64,000 bases of DNA, taken from positions 1 to 64,000 of the forward strand of contig JAJOZX010012249.1 of NCBI GenBank assembly GCA_023014485.1. Direction: 5' to 3'. This DNA is from Bathynomus jamesi (taxonomy: Eukaryota > Arthropoda > Malacostraca > Isopoda > Cirolanidae). The stretch's first letter is position 1; each line of letters starts with the position of its first letter. Under the pieces are notes generated by a model. It was not told where the DNA came from. It saw only the letters and a list, made by a program, of their open reading frames with translations, and did no database searches. The translations under genes and the position numbers were made by a program. Below, one piece after another: positions 24,876 through 34,518 of this stretch.

Positions 24876-25019
24876 AAAAAGAAGGGTGGGATTAATTTGT
24901 CATTATGTCATTTAATTTTTGTTGTGAATAAACTAAAAATTCGAGCAAATTTGTCCATATAAGTCATTTAATTTTTGTTCTGAATGAACTAAAAGTCGAG
25001 CAGAAATATGTTACAACCT

Positions 25020-25066
<47 letters not shown>

Positions 25067-25106
25067 TATATATATGTATACTGTGTGTAATATATATATA
25101 TATACG

Positions 25107-25171
<65 letters not shown>

Positions 25172-25190
25172 GTGTGTGTGTGTGTATATA
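25020..25190. repeat. (TA)n/(TG)n microsatellite
   Basis: TA runs with interspersed CAGTATATATG and a terminal TG run. It abuts the mariner right end. Confidence 0.95.
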
Positions 25191-25296
25191 TACTCAAAAC
25201 GTAGTTTCGACAATGGCCCAAGTATGTATTAAAAGAGGAATTGCACTAATTGTTATCTGTTGTGTATAAAGTCGATTTTGATCGTCTTTTTCAGTA

Positions 25297-25507
25297 GGGT
25301 ATAAAGTTTCCAATGATCGCGCATCGTCCTAATGTCGCGCATTTGACTGATAAAACCCCACAAAATACTGTTACAATGAAGGAAATAAAATTGATGTGAA
25401 ACATTACTTCTAGTAACGCTTTCATTGTAACAATATTCTGTAGGGAGTTTTTTTTAAGTCAAATGCACGACATTAGGACCGATGCGCGACCATTGACAAC
25501 TTTACCC
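25297..25507. mobile_element. MITE, about 210 bp
   Basis: The left end GGGTATAAAGTTTCCAATG and the right end CATTGACAACTTTACCC are imperfect inverted copies. They extend inward through GATCGCGCATCG and CGATGCGCGACC, and through AATGTCG and CGACATT. TA is clear only on the left. Confidence 0.65.
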
Positions 25508-25697
25508 TTTACCCATTTAAAATGTCACATTTAGCTCCTAAAAATCATTATCTTGAAAACAGTTGAGTTATGGATTCAAAGTAAACATACACGTTTATGG
25601 AATTTGTGATTTTTGGCTTTGGAGGAATTAATTCTGCTCATTTAGTTCACTATATTCTTTTAGAACTATCTTTAACATACCGTTATAAACTGACGTT

Positions 25698-25898
25698 GGA
25701 TCAAGTAAAGATAAGCACCCCCAGCCTTCTTTAATTAGCCTTATAAGGCTAACTAACGAAAATATCACGACCTAACCTAACCAATCTTCAAGGGCGTACA
25801 GTTGACAACGATTGGTTAGGTTAGGTCGTGATATTTTCGTTAGTTAGCCTTATAAGGCTAATTAAAGAAGGCTGGGGGTGCTTATCTTTACTTGATCC
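25698..25898. mobile_element. palindromic MITE, copy B
   Basis: Nearly identical to 19162-19364. The flanking 8-bp duplication ctgacgtt (25690-25697 and 25899-25906) is perfect. Confidence 0.9.
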
Positions 25899-26044
25899 CT
25901 GACGTTAATGTGGGTTGAATTTGTTTAACTCTAATTATACAAAGGAATCTTATACACTAAAGATCAGTGAACCCGTATCGGGTTATAAAGTCTGCAGGAT
26001 AATATAAAATGTTTGGGGTTGAACATTTTTCGTAACGGCATAGG

Positions 26045-26134
26045 TCACGTGGGATCCGAACTATCTACGGGTCGCTATATCAACTTGACGAAGAAACCGA
26101 TCACCCATCCAACTGTTGAACAAACCCAACCTTG
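26045..26134 (-). repeat. diverged 5S-SINE fragment
   Basis: ACGTGGGATCCGAAC, CGGGTCGCTA and CACCCATCCAACT occur in the same order and spacing as in the inverse of the SINE at 56966-57159. The sequence between them is diverged. Confidence 0.5.
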
Positions 26135-26852
26135 CTTCTTAAAATTCTGAAAAGGTTTTCACCTTTTAGCCTTAGAAGGCCAGTGTGGAACCTCACACAT
26201 AGAGACTAGCTTCGGGTCTACATAATTCCATAATGAAAATTACATTTATAGATTGAATTAAACAATTTATTGTTACTAAACAATAATAAAAAATAACTTG
26301 CGTACAATAAAAGACATCATTTCCAGAAAAACAAATATAAGGCGCCTACTTTTATTGTAATAGGCCACGCTGGCTTTCTTGGGTTAAAGGTTTCGAAGGA
26401 TCTTATAAAGGTAGGCTCTTGAACCTTGCCTTTTGAGAAGGTTGTAAGAGGAATGCAAGAAGTTGAAATTAATACAAAGTTAACATGTGTGAAAATCATA
26501 AACTAACCAAAAAAATATCCCTTTTAAGTCATAAAATCGTTTTATTCCCACTAATTTTATAATTTAACCGAAATAACTTGAATTTAAAATAAATTGTGAA
26601 GTTTTTTGGTAACGTTTCAAGTACTTTGAATTCACGAATGCGAGAAATTATAGAGAAAATGGGGGACAAAAACGATACATTTTATCGCAGCTATTATCTG
26701 TCGTCTAACAACGTTCTATTTATAATTTTTTCATGCGTACATGACACCTATAAATGCAATTGAAAATTATATTACATTGAATGAAGAAGTTAGAGGCTTA
26801 ATTTGTCTGTATGTAACATTCACATAAATAATATTAAAAGTAATTCATTATA
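26135..26852. other. no recognised feature
   Basis: A+T-rich. A 60-codon minus-strand frame at 26317-26499 has no family resemblance I can support. Confidence 0.3.
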
Positions 26853-27743
26853 CAGGGTGTACATAAAGTCAGGATCTATTTTTGTGAAGCACTTGGAAAT
26901 TATATGGAATTCAATCATAAAATGATAAAGTGGCAACATTTATTAAATAATTAAGAGTAGGATTCAACGTGACGCCCATCAGTATCCCTGCACAGCTCAA
27001 ATCGTTCCGCAGTATTTCTAAACACATTCTGGAGCATTTGCGGGGTTATGTTATCTGCAGCAGTTCGTATACGTGTACGTAAGTTTTCAAGACTCGTAAT
27101 CTTCGTCTGATAGACGTGAGATTTGATAAATCCCCATGCAAAGAAATCTAAAGGGGTTAAATCTGGTGATCTCGCTGACCAAGGTCTGTTGCTTCCGCGT
27201 CCGATCCAGCGATTTGGAAAACGTCCATTAGATAATCCTGAACAATTTTGGCATAGTGACAAGGAGCACCATCATGTTGATAGACGACGGTACTAACAAT
27301 CCTATCCCCGTCGTCTATCAACATGATGTGCTCCTTGTCACTATGCCAAAATTGTTCAGGATTATCTAAATGGACGTTTCCAAATCGTTGGATCGGACGC
27401 GGAAGCAACAGACCTTGGCCAGCGAGATCACCAGATTTAACCCCTTTAGATTTCTTTGCATGGGGCTTTATCAAATCGCACGTCTATCAGACGAAGATTA
27501 CGAGTCTTGAAAACTTACGTACACGTATACGAACTGCTGCAGATAACATAACCCCGCAAATGCTCAGAATGTGTTTAGAAATGCTGCGGAACGATTTGAG
27601 CTGTGCAGGGATACTGATGGGCGTCACGTCGAATCCTACTCTTAATTATTTAATAAATGTTACCACTTTATCATTTTATGATTGAATTCCATATAATTTC
27701 CAAGTGCTTCACAAAAATAGATCCTGACTTTATGTACACCCTG
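26853..27743. mobile_element. palindromic DD41D-type fold-back
   Basis: Two inverted copies of a transposon 3' half form arms of about 437 bp around a 17-base loop at 27291-27307. The ends are CAGGGTGTACATAAAGTCAG and its inverse, with TA outside both (26851-26852 and 27744-27745). Each arm encodes the C-terminal half of a transposase: YQHDGAPCHYAKIV, then 41 residues later the D of ARSPDLTPLDFFAWGF, then KSHVYQTKITSLENL. The second catalytic D and a third D at +41 match the DD41D group. The first catalytic D and the N terminus are absent, so no copy can encode a full enzyme. Confidence 0.85.
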
Positions 27744-27745
27744 TA

Positions 27746-27796
27746 TTACGTAATAATATTGTACATAACATAATGTAAAGTAATTAAGTCATAGTT

Positions 27797-27842
<46 letters not shown>

Positions 27843-28174
27843 TTTATTTTATAAACAAATATATTTATTCTGAACTAAAAGGTAAAATCTGCATGAGATT
27901 AAGAAAATACTGGAAATGAAACTTAAAAGCTGAAATCATATTGCGAGTAAAGGATTAATAGGATATATATATATATTGGTGTGCTCTGTTCAAATATATA
28001 CATATATACACACAGTATATGGTAATTATTGAATGTTTCACGAACACTGAAATTAATATCTAAAATACATTTTTTTTAATGTATTTTGGTGTGTTCCGTT
28101 CAAATATGACCTTCATATCTTGCGCAAATGAACCGAAACAGAGTTATGAAACTGTTGGCGAAACAGTCAATAAT

Positions 28175-28214
<40 letters not shown>

Positions 28215-28968
28215 AATAATAATATGAACGTTTTTAAAGACGTCATTGTAGAATATTCATTTATGAATCAGTAAAGTTGGTAAGCATGCTCATGTACGCG
28301 TATATCTCAGTACAGATTTTAAACTAAAATGGTTAAGTCTGCAGTTCTTTAAAACGGTGAAAATAGCTGGTGTTTGTTTCGTGTAAGATGAGACATATTA
28401 CATGAAATTTATCAATTTTCCGTGAAACAAATGTCTCGGGATGCATTATCGTGTAATTATTGTAGTGTAACAGTGACTATAATTTAGTGTATATAGTGTT
28501 TTCTAAGGTAGCAGTGACCATAATTTCTTGTCAATAAACGTTTCAGATTTGTAACGGAAAGATGTAGTTTTGAGGTTTCACTACGTCACTACATTTAGTG
28601 TCGAGTTCATGGTGTGGTTCATTATACATCTGAAGGTAAGAAGTTAAATTGTTATAAGAAGAAGTTAAGTTGTTAAATTGTTTGAAGTGGCTCCAGAACC
28701 TGCGCTCAGGTTCCAGAGCCCATATACATGTAATAGTTACAGAACCTGTTAGACACTAAAGGATTTCAAACTGTATGGACTGTTGGAATGGTGCAGAAAG
28801 ATTTTTAGCTTATGAAATAGGTTCATACTATTATCTATAATATATCGTAATCACAACAATTCTGACAAACAACATGCCCAACAGGGCATGAAAACAGCGA
28901 TGTTGGCAACTCTGCTTAACGGGGAATCCTCTCGCCAAGCGAGTGAATGATTTTATTTTGACTTTGGT

Positions 28969-28998
<30 letters not shown>
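27746..28998. other. A+T-rich DNA with repeat fragments
   Basis: (CA)n lies at 27799-27837, (TA)n at 28179-28212 and (TA)n at 28977-28998. GTATTTTGGTGTG...AATATGACCTTCAT at about 28080-28130 repeats a module found at 31860-31910. 28430-28625 ends in CACTACATTTAGTGTCGAG and could be a solo LTR edge, but no partner was seen. Confidence 0.4.
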
Positions 28999-28999
<1 letters not shown>

Positions 29000-30070
29000 T
29001 TAACTGCAATGACCACGCAGTATATAAATGAATAGAAACGACGTAAATAAGGAGCGTCTCTGCACACGGGGAAGAGAAATAACGAATAAATGAAAAATGA
29101 GGCGAACCGCCCGGGAATCGAACCCAGGGCCTTCCAATTGCCGGTTGGATGCGCTACCATTACACTACGGACCTTGATCAATCATAAATCGAAATTCTCC
29201 TACATAGGGCAGAAACCAATGCCCTGAGAGGGCACCCTCGCAAATCGTGAATATGTGCATTTAACTGCAATGACCACGCAGTATATAAATGAATAGAAAC
29301 GACGTAAATAAGGAGCGTCTCTGCACAGGGAAGAGAAATAACGAATAAATGAAAAATGAGGCGAACCGCCCGGGAATCGAACCCAGGGCCTTCCAATTGC
29401 CGGTTGGATGCGCTACCATTACACTACGGACCTTGATCAATCATAAATCGAAATTCTCCTACATAGGGCAGAAACCAATGCCCTGAGAGGGCACCCTCGC
29501 AAATCGTGAATATGTGCATTTAACTGCAATGACCACGCAGTATATAAATGAATAGAAACGACGTAAATAAGGAGCGTCTCTGCACACGGGGAAGAGAAAT
29601 AACGAATAAATGAAAAATGAGGCGAACCGCCCGGGAATCGAACCCAGGGCCTTCCAATTGCCGGTTGGATGCGCTACCATTACACTACGGCATCCAACCG
29701 GCAATTGGAAGGCCCTGGGTTCGATTCCCGGGCGGTTCGCCTCATTTTTCATTTATTCGTTATTTCTCTTCCCCGTGTGCAGAGACGCTCCTTATTTACG
29801 TCGTTTCTATTCATTTATATACTGCGTGGTCATTGCAGTTAAATGCACATATTCACGATTTGCGAGGGTGCCCTCTCAGGGCATTGGTTTCTGCCCTATG
29901 TAGGAGAATTTCGATTTATGATTGATCGAGGTCCGTAGTGTAATGGTAGCGCATCCAACCGGCAATTGGAAGGCCCTGGGTTCGATTCCCAGGCGGTTCG
30001 CCTCATTTTTCATTTATTCGTTATTTCTCTTCCCCGTGTGCAGAGACGCTCCTTATTTACGTCGTTTCTA

Positions 30071-30077
<7 letters not shown>
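28999..30077. repeat. inverted tandem array of about 260-bp tRNA-like units
   Basis: Five tRNA-like heads occur. Three are on the minus strand (29101-29173, 29360-29432, 29621-29690) and two on the plus strand (29691-29741, truncated, and 29930-30002). The spacing is 259-261 bp, and the same body (TTTCATTTATTCGTTATTTC ... GCATTGGTTTCTGCCCTATG) separates them. The orientation flips at 29690/29691, so the block is a large palindrome. (TA)n tracts bound both sides. It is most likely a tRNA-derived SINE that became tandem and was then inverted. Confidence 0.85.
29930..30002 (+). tRNA. tRNA-like sequence (pseudo-tRNA, anticodon GGC by position)
   Basis: The best-preserved head of the array. It has a GGTCCGT acceptor side, box A TAGTGTAATGGTAGCG, a perfect 5-bp anticodon stem (TCCAA/TTGGA) around the loop CCGGCAA, and a T arm with box B GGGTTCGATTCCC. 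Position 33 is C instead of the universal U, and the acceptor stem has a mismatch. It therefore looks like a SINE head rather than a working tRNA-Ala gene. Confidence 0.5.
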
Positions 30078-30109
<32 letters not shown>

Positions 30110-30391
30110 TAGCGGTCATTATGCAGAAAATGACATGGGTTGGACCTGTAAATCAAAATAACTTTTTATGAGGTAGTTTTAGTTGCTTTATTCAAATTTG
30201 TCACTCATTTTTTGTGACAACTATTACAGAAAATAATAATAATAATAATGTAAATATATATATTTAGTGTATTTGTAGTTGGGGGTGGTATGACGTCATG
30301 TTACTCTGCGACTTCATTAGTTTGTTGGTTTCTGTTCTGGCTATTTTTTTTTCCTAATTGGATTCAGTTTTGTGGTGTTTGTGATAGAATT

Positions 30392-30448
30392 ATGACGTGC
30401 CGTTCGTGTGGTTTCGACTTTGAGAACTTGATTCGTCATGTGCCCTAG
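30392..30448 (+). pseudogene. short duplicate of the zinc-ribbon ORF start
   Basis: MTCRSCGFDFENLIRHVP and a stop. It is clearly related to MTCESCEVDFEDLIRLVG at 30825, and both are preceded by similar TTCTG...TGTGGTG sequence. It looks like a truncated partial duplicate. Confidence 0.5.
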
Positions 30449-30824
30449 ATGATAATACGAAAAGATCAGAAGATATTTAGGGTTAATATTCGTTTTTTGA
30501 CCCAGTCACACCCAGCTATAACAGCAATATATATTGAATAACCAATCAAAGCTGAATAAGAAAATATATATATTATCTTGTGCAAATTTGTATAAAATGT
30601 ACTTTTTTTAAAAAAATATCTTCTACTTTCTAATATGTATGTATATAAATTTCGGTTGGTTTGTTTATTTGGGCTACCTTTTTTGGACTTTTTTGGAGAT
30701 TTTTCTTGGCTTTTTTTGGCTACTTGGCTTTTTTTTGGCTACTTGGCTTTTTTTTGGCTACTTTTTCTTGCTTTGGCTACTTCTTTTTGTTTCTGGTCAG
30801 TGTGGTGGTTTTCGTTCTACTGGT

Positions 30825-31022
30825 ATGACGTGTGAATCTTGTGAAGTTGATTTCGAGGACCTAATCCGCCTTGTTGGCCTCGATGAAAATAAAAGTTTAG
30901 TTTTTTTTTCAAATCACGGCATAATTCCGACATCCGTGATTTGCCCTAAATGTAATACTGCCTGTATTTTAAGACAAGACTCGAAGGTGTTTAGGTGCCG
31001 TAAAAAAAATGGAAGGATGTGA
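30825..31022 (+). pseudogene. Merlin/IS1595-like N-terminal zinc ribbon
   Basis: The 65 residues include FFSNHGIIPTSVICPKCNTA then VFRCRKKNG, giving a CPxC...C pattern after an (N/E)HGII segment. This is the layout of the N-terminal zinc ribbon of IS1595/Merlin transposases. An upstream pair CESC may be a second metal site. Upstream in-frame codons (30639-30824) are low-complexity TTTGGC repeats encoding F, L and W, and I exclude them. The catalytic core is missing; a C-terminal piece follows directly in another frame. Confidence 0.45.
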
Positions 31023-31168
31023 AATCGTGGGTTTTACGTGCTGGGAATAGACGTCCTCATTACCGGAAATATTTCGCACGATACTTGTTCCTGGCAGAAC
31101 ATCCTGACGATTCTACAGTTCTGCATCACTTCCTTACTGCAATTGCAGAACTATATCCTCCAAAATAA
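31022..31168 (+). pseudogene. Merlin-like transposase C-terminal piece
   Basis: The frame reads RRPHYRKYFARYLFLAEHP and ends FLTAIAELYPPK followed by a stop. Merlin/ISXO2-like proteins commonly end with a YLxEYxWR...FxxxLxxIAxxYPP segment. Its position directly after the zinc ribbon implies that an internal deletion removed the DDE core. The similarity is moderate and judged by eye. Confidence 0.4.
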
Positions 31169-31175
31169 GGTGACT

Positions 31176-31322
31176 GGTTAGGTTAGGTGGTTAGGCTAAG
31201 TTAGGTTAGGCTAAGTTAGGTTAGGCTAAGTTAGGTTAGGCTAAGTTAGGTTAGGCTAAGTTAGGTTAGGCTAAGTTAGGTTAGGCTAAGTTAGGTTAGG
31301 CTAAGTTAGGTTAGGCTAAGTT
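31176..31322. repeat. 15-bp minisatellite, TTAGG-like
   Basis: About nine copies of TTAGGTTAGGCTAAG. It contains the arthropod telomere unit TTAGG but has an interstitial, higher-order 15-bp period. Confidence 0.9.
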
Positions 31323-31332
31323 TAGCACGAAT

Positions 31333-31499
31333 GCAAACTTTTCTGGTCGATTTTGAGGTGTTTTGCATGAATCTGCCATCTGTTTCCTGTGCAAAATGCG
31401 TAGTTTTCGAGATGACGATATCTCGAAAACTACGCATTTGCACAGGAAACGGATGGCAGATTCGTGCAGAGCACCTCCAAATTGACCAGAAACGTTTGC
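31333..31499. repeat. long palindrome
   Basis: Arms of about 75-80 bp (CAAACTTTTCTGGTC ... TTTTCGAGAT) have an inverse ending GACCAGAAACGTTTG. The centre is near 31415. A half-copy of the same module is at 31738-31800. Confidence 0.85.
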
Positions 31500-31569
31500 T
31501 CTCATTATAAAAAGACTGGGTCAAAAAATGAATAATTACAGATATTTAGATGAAATAACCAATATTAAC

Positions 31570-31664
31570 CGGTTAGGTCAAGTGAATGCCCGGTTAGGTC
31601 AAGTGAATGCCCGGTTAGGTCAAGTGAATGCCCGGTTAGGTCAAGTGAATGCCCGGTTAGGTTA
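31570..31664. repeat. 21-bp minisatellite
   Basis: About 4.5 copies of GGTTAGGTCAAGTGAATGCCC. Related single units occur at 32230-32260 and 34770-34835. Confidence 0.85.
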
Positions 31665-31844
31665 ACTGTACGCCCTTGATGATTGGTTAGGTTAAGTCGT
31701 GATATTTTCTTTAGTTTAAACGAAAATGACGAGAGCAAACTTTTCTGGTTAATTCTGAGGTGTTTTGCACGTTTCCTGTGGTAATGCGTCGTTTACGAAA
31801 TCTCGTAACATGAACATGTTAGGTTATGCTTTATTGTATAAAAT

Positions 31845-32030
31845 GTAGTCAAAAATACATTTTTCAAGTGTATTTTGGTGTGCTTTGTTTGAATATGACC
31901 TTCATTTCTTGCGCAAATGAACAGAAATAGTTGTCATTGCATGGCCCAAACACGTATTTCTGTTCATTTGCACAGGAAATGAAAGTTATATTTGAACAGA
32001 GCACACCAAAATACACTAGAAAAATGTATT
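31845..32030. repeat. palindrome
   Basis: Arms run from CAAAAATACATTTTTC and GTATTTTGGTGTG to CACACCAAAATACAC and AAATGTATTTTTG. The loop is around 31935. Related half-copies lie at about 28080 and 32740. Confidence 0.75.
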
Positions 32031-32265
32031 TTTGAATTCAACTTCAGGCCATGTCATTTTCTGCATAATGACCAAATTATGAAATACAGAGTTAAGATTT
32101 TCTTTGCTTCGGAACATATTAAACGTTAACTATGTTTAGAGATTAGGTACGGTGATCAAAACATTAATTATTGTTTAGTCATATACCTCAGCAAAACTAT
32201 ATGGATCATTTCTTGTGCAAATGAATTATTGCATGCCCGGTTAGGTTAATTTATTGCCCGGTTAC

Positions 32266-32392
32266 GTCAACTGTACGCACTTGATGATTGGTTAGGTTGT
32301 CGTGATATTTTCATTAGTTTTGATGAAAATATCACGGCTTCACCTAACTAACCAAAATATCACGACAACCTAACCAATCAAGTGCGTACAGT
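32266..32392. repeat. palindrome related to the 19-kb and 25-kb MITE
   Basis: GTCAACTGTACGCACTTGAT and its inverse bracket GGTTAGGTTGTCGTGATATT. The internal sequence is shared with the MITEs at 19162 and 25698 but lacks their GGATCAAG termini. A further partial copy is at about 31660-31715. Confidence 0.75.
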
Positions 32393-32404
32393 TGACCTAA
32401 CCTA

Positions 32405-32710
32405 GGGTTGCCAGATTTTTTTTCAAATGCCGATACGGGACATTTTTTTTTTTTTTTTTACCAAATTTTTTTTCAAATTGAAACGATTTCTTCAACGGTT
32501 ACAACAAACAAAATTAGAAAAATGTTATTACAATATTTAACAAATAAACATCGTGAATAAATTGAAATTATTATATTTACATAATATTGAAATTCTAAAT
32601 CAATTCATCCCTAAAAAATTTGCTTAAAAAATATTTTTTGCGGAACATTTTGAACGCATGATTTTGACGCGGGATTTTTGGATCCGTAAAATACGGGACG
32701 TCAGGCAACC
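32405..32710. mobile_element. hAT-type MITE, 306 bp
   Basis: The left end GGGTTGCCAGA and the right end TCAGGCAACC are inverted, with CGGGAC and GTCCCG-type subterminal sites at about 32434 and 32697. The flanking 8 bases are ctaaccta and ttaaccta (7 of 8 identical), so it landed in TTAGG-like sequence. It is non-coding. Confidence 0.65.
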
Positions 32711-33339
32711 TTAACCTAACCGGGCATTCAATAATTCATTTGTACAAGAAATGAAGGTCAGATTTGAATAAAACACCAAAATACAACAGAAAAACCTATT
32801 CTCGTATCAAAATCGACCCGCAGGGGTAAAACTAATAATTACCACCATACTATTTCAATCGATTTTAATCGATCCAAAAATTGCTTATATCTCCGTTAAT
32901 ATCAATTTGTACAAGAAATACCACAGGAGAAAATAGATTCAGATTTAAATTCTACATAAGAAAAATCGGATCTTGAGTTGTTTTATTATATAACTTTTTT
33001 TTAGTGATATTTCGCTGACATCTTCCCCTGGAGTGTTTCTCGATATTGTTAATTCCTACTTTGGAGGCGTCCTGTTAATACGCAACGCATATGTATAAAT
33101 ATAAATATATATATATATATATGACATTTATATATATTGGATAGGCAATACTTTATTTATGAACAGTGTGGGGTGGAAATTTTATAATTGTGTTTTATAA
33201 ATAAAAGAATATATTTTGATATATTTTTGACACCCATCGTCTGTATCAGAAGCAAATCTAAGCTTTTAGGTTTCCGTTTCCAACTTATCAGTAATGTAAC
33301 ATTTGATTCTTCGTGCTAAAATTAGTCACATTTTTTACA
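32711..33339. other. A+T-rich DNA, repeat fragments
   Basis: 32740-32790 repeats the palindrome module of 31845-32030. (TA)n lies at about 33101-33122. Otherwise nothing was recognised. Confidence 0.4.
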
Positions 33340-33530
33340 TTGTAAGGCACGGGTGGGCAATCAAATTTTTTTTCTGGTCACGGATGTGGCCAGTCGACCA
33401 CAGAAATGGCCACATTATTAAAAAAAACAGAAAATTTTCGCAAAATAAATTTATTTCAGGATTCTACAGTAATGGCAGTCAAGGTCAATTATAAACAACG
33501 CCTGAACTTGACTGACAAAAACGTAAAATT

Positions 33531-33905
33531 TCAATGAGAGATTTGGCATTCTCTTTTTCTCACCAATTCAAGAAACTGCGGCTCAAAATTCGAAAACAAC
33601 GCACATCTCAGTTCTGCTTCCAGATTCATTTCAACGAGGCAAGATCGGTTTTTCGACTTTATCTGTGTCACAGAAGAAAACGTTGACTCGCACAGCCACG
33701 TAGACCCGAACATCGAGAACAATTTGGCAATGACGGCTTTCAGGGAAAGATACTGTTCATCTTCCAAGAGGTTTTTCCGCATTTCAGCCAGAGATTCATT
33801 GCGAATTTGCAGTTGCAACTGCTGGCTCTGTAGCAACAGCATGTCAGTCTCGAACTCTCGCTTGCTCACGCTAATCAAATTTACAAGTTCTTCGAATGAC
33901 TTCAA
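33531..33905 (-). pseudogene. hAT transposase C-terminal dimerisation fragment
   Basis: The end contains FGSTWLCESTFSSVTQIKSK and a run toward LEAELRCAL, a form of the hAT C-terminal dimerisation region (YxCExxFSxMxxIKSKxRxxLxxxxLxxxLR). It follows the middle fragment in the correct order on the same strand. The stop after CQISH is near the left end of the element. Confidence 0.8.
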
Positions 33906-33961
33906 TACTGAAGCTAAACGGATCTTTCAAGAACTGAAATGCCAGGTTGAAGCTGTCGAAG

Positions 33962-34258
33962 TCAGTGAAGCCAATCCACATATTGCTGCAGCTTCTCCAT
34001 GTTCAAAATCGATCTCTTAGTCTTTCCCAGATAGCTTTCCAGGTATGGAAAGTGGGTAAAACCCTGTTTCTGGACTTGTACCAGCAGCAGATTGAGTTTT
34101 GATTTGAACTTTCGAATGATTTCAGCTTGATCGCAAATGAGTTTTCCTTTTCCTTGCAGTTTCGTGTTCAGCTCATTCAAGTGACCCAAACAATTTTTAT
34201 TTATTTTAAAAAAAAATTTATTAACTCGGGGAACTTCGGGCGTTTTAGAAATAATCAA
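33962..34258 (-). pseudogene. hAT transposase middle fragment
   Basis: HLNELNTKLQGKGKLICDQ, then KFKSKLNLLLVQVQKQGFTH and FPYL. This matches the LNxLNxxLQGKxKLICD...FPxL region of GTF2IRD2/ZBED-like hAT transposases. The upstream catalytic portion is missing. Confidence 0.75.
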
Positions 34259-34518
34259 AAAACAGGGATAATAAGAACGAAAACTAGGTCGATAAATAAT
34301 TTTACAATGACGTACACTCGTACAGTAATAAAAAAAATTTCGGAAATATTTATAAATTTTATAATATTGGAAGTTTTATAATATAAAACTTCAGTTCACC
34401 TAAATCAAGTTGGCCACACATTTTTGCGAAATGGCCACAGATGGCCATTGGCCAATGGGTTGCCCACAAAGGTTGTAAGGGAAAGGTGTGCGTGTGTTTG
34501 TTTTAAAAAGTTTAAAAT

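Larger units (their letters stand above)
23138..25019 (+). mobile_element. mariner element (DD34D) carrying an inserted MITE
   Basis: The left end AGGTTGTAACATAAATTCTG and the right end CAGAAATATGTTACAACCT are inverted copies. (TA)n tracts abut both sides. The right end also has a duplicated CATTTAATTTTTGTT segment (24908 and 24966). The transposase is at 23408-24875. Confidence 0.85.
30114..32073 (+). mobile_element. possible Merlin/IS1595-like element remnant
   Basis: The left end GGTCATTATGCAGAAAATGA and its inverse TCATTTTCTGCATAATGACC at 32054-32073 form inverted repeats about 1.96 kb apart. Between them are a zinc-ribbon ORF and a C-terminal piece resembling Merlin (DDE_Tnp_IS1595) transposases, plus minisatellites and fold-backs. 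No 8-9-bp target duplication was found, so the boundaries are tentative. Confidence 0.45.
33348..34472 (-). mobile_element. internally deleted hAT element
   Basis: The ends CACGGGTGGGCAATC and GGGTTGCCCACAAAGG are inverted. Subterminal TGGCCA motifs lie on both sides. The perfect 8-bp duplication ttgtaagg (33340-33347 and 34473-34480) fixes the borders. Two transposase pieces lie inside on the minus strand. Confidence 0.85.

Noticed and set aside
25008..25232. Frames rich in [12 protein letters not shown] or CVCVCV
   Set aside because: Translations of (TA)n, (CA)n and (GT)n microsatellites. The same applies near 8935, 14171, 16627 and 52716.
28430..28625. Solo LTR
   Set aside because: The right edge looks LTR-like, but there is no TG start, partner copy or target duplication in the window.
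29459..29925. Proteins reading RPGIEPRAFQLPVGC
   Set aside because: These frames are translations of the tRNA-like box B and flanking repeat, seen on both strands of the palindrome.
29101..30002. Cluster of five functional tRNA-Ala genes
   Set aside because: C at position 33, an imperfect acceptor stem, and a shared non-tRNA body with every head indicate tRNA-derived repeats.
30635..30835. Hydrophobic membrane protein rich in F, L and W
   Set aside because: It is a translation of a TTTGGCTACTTGGC simple repeat and has no independent support.
31176..31322. Telomere
   Set aside because: The unit is TTAGGTTAGGCTAAG with a 15-bp period, internal to the window and flanked by unrelated DNA. It is telomere-like interstitial sequence only.
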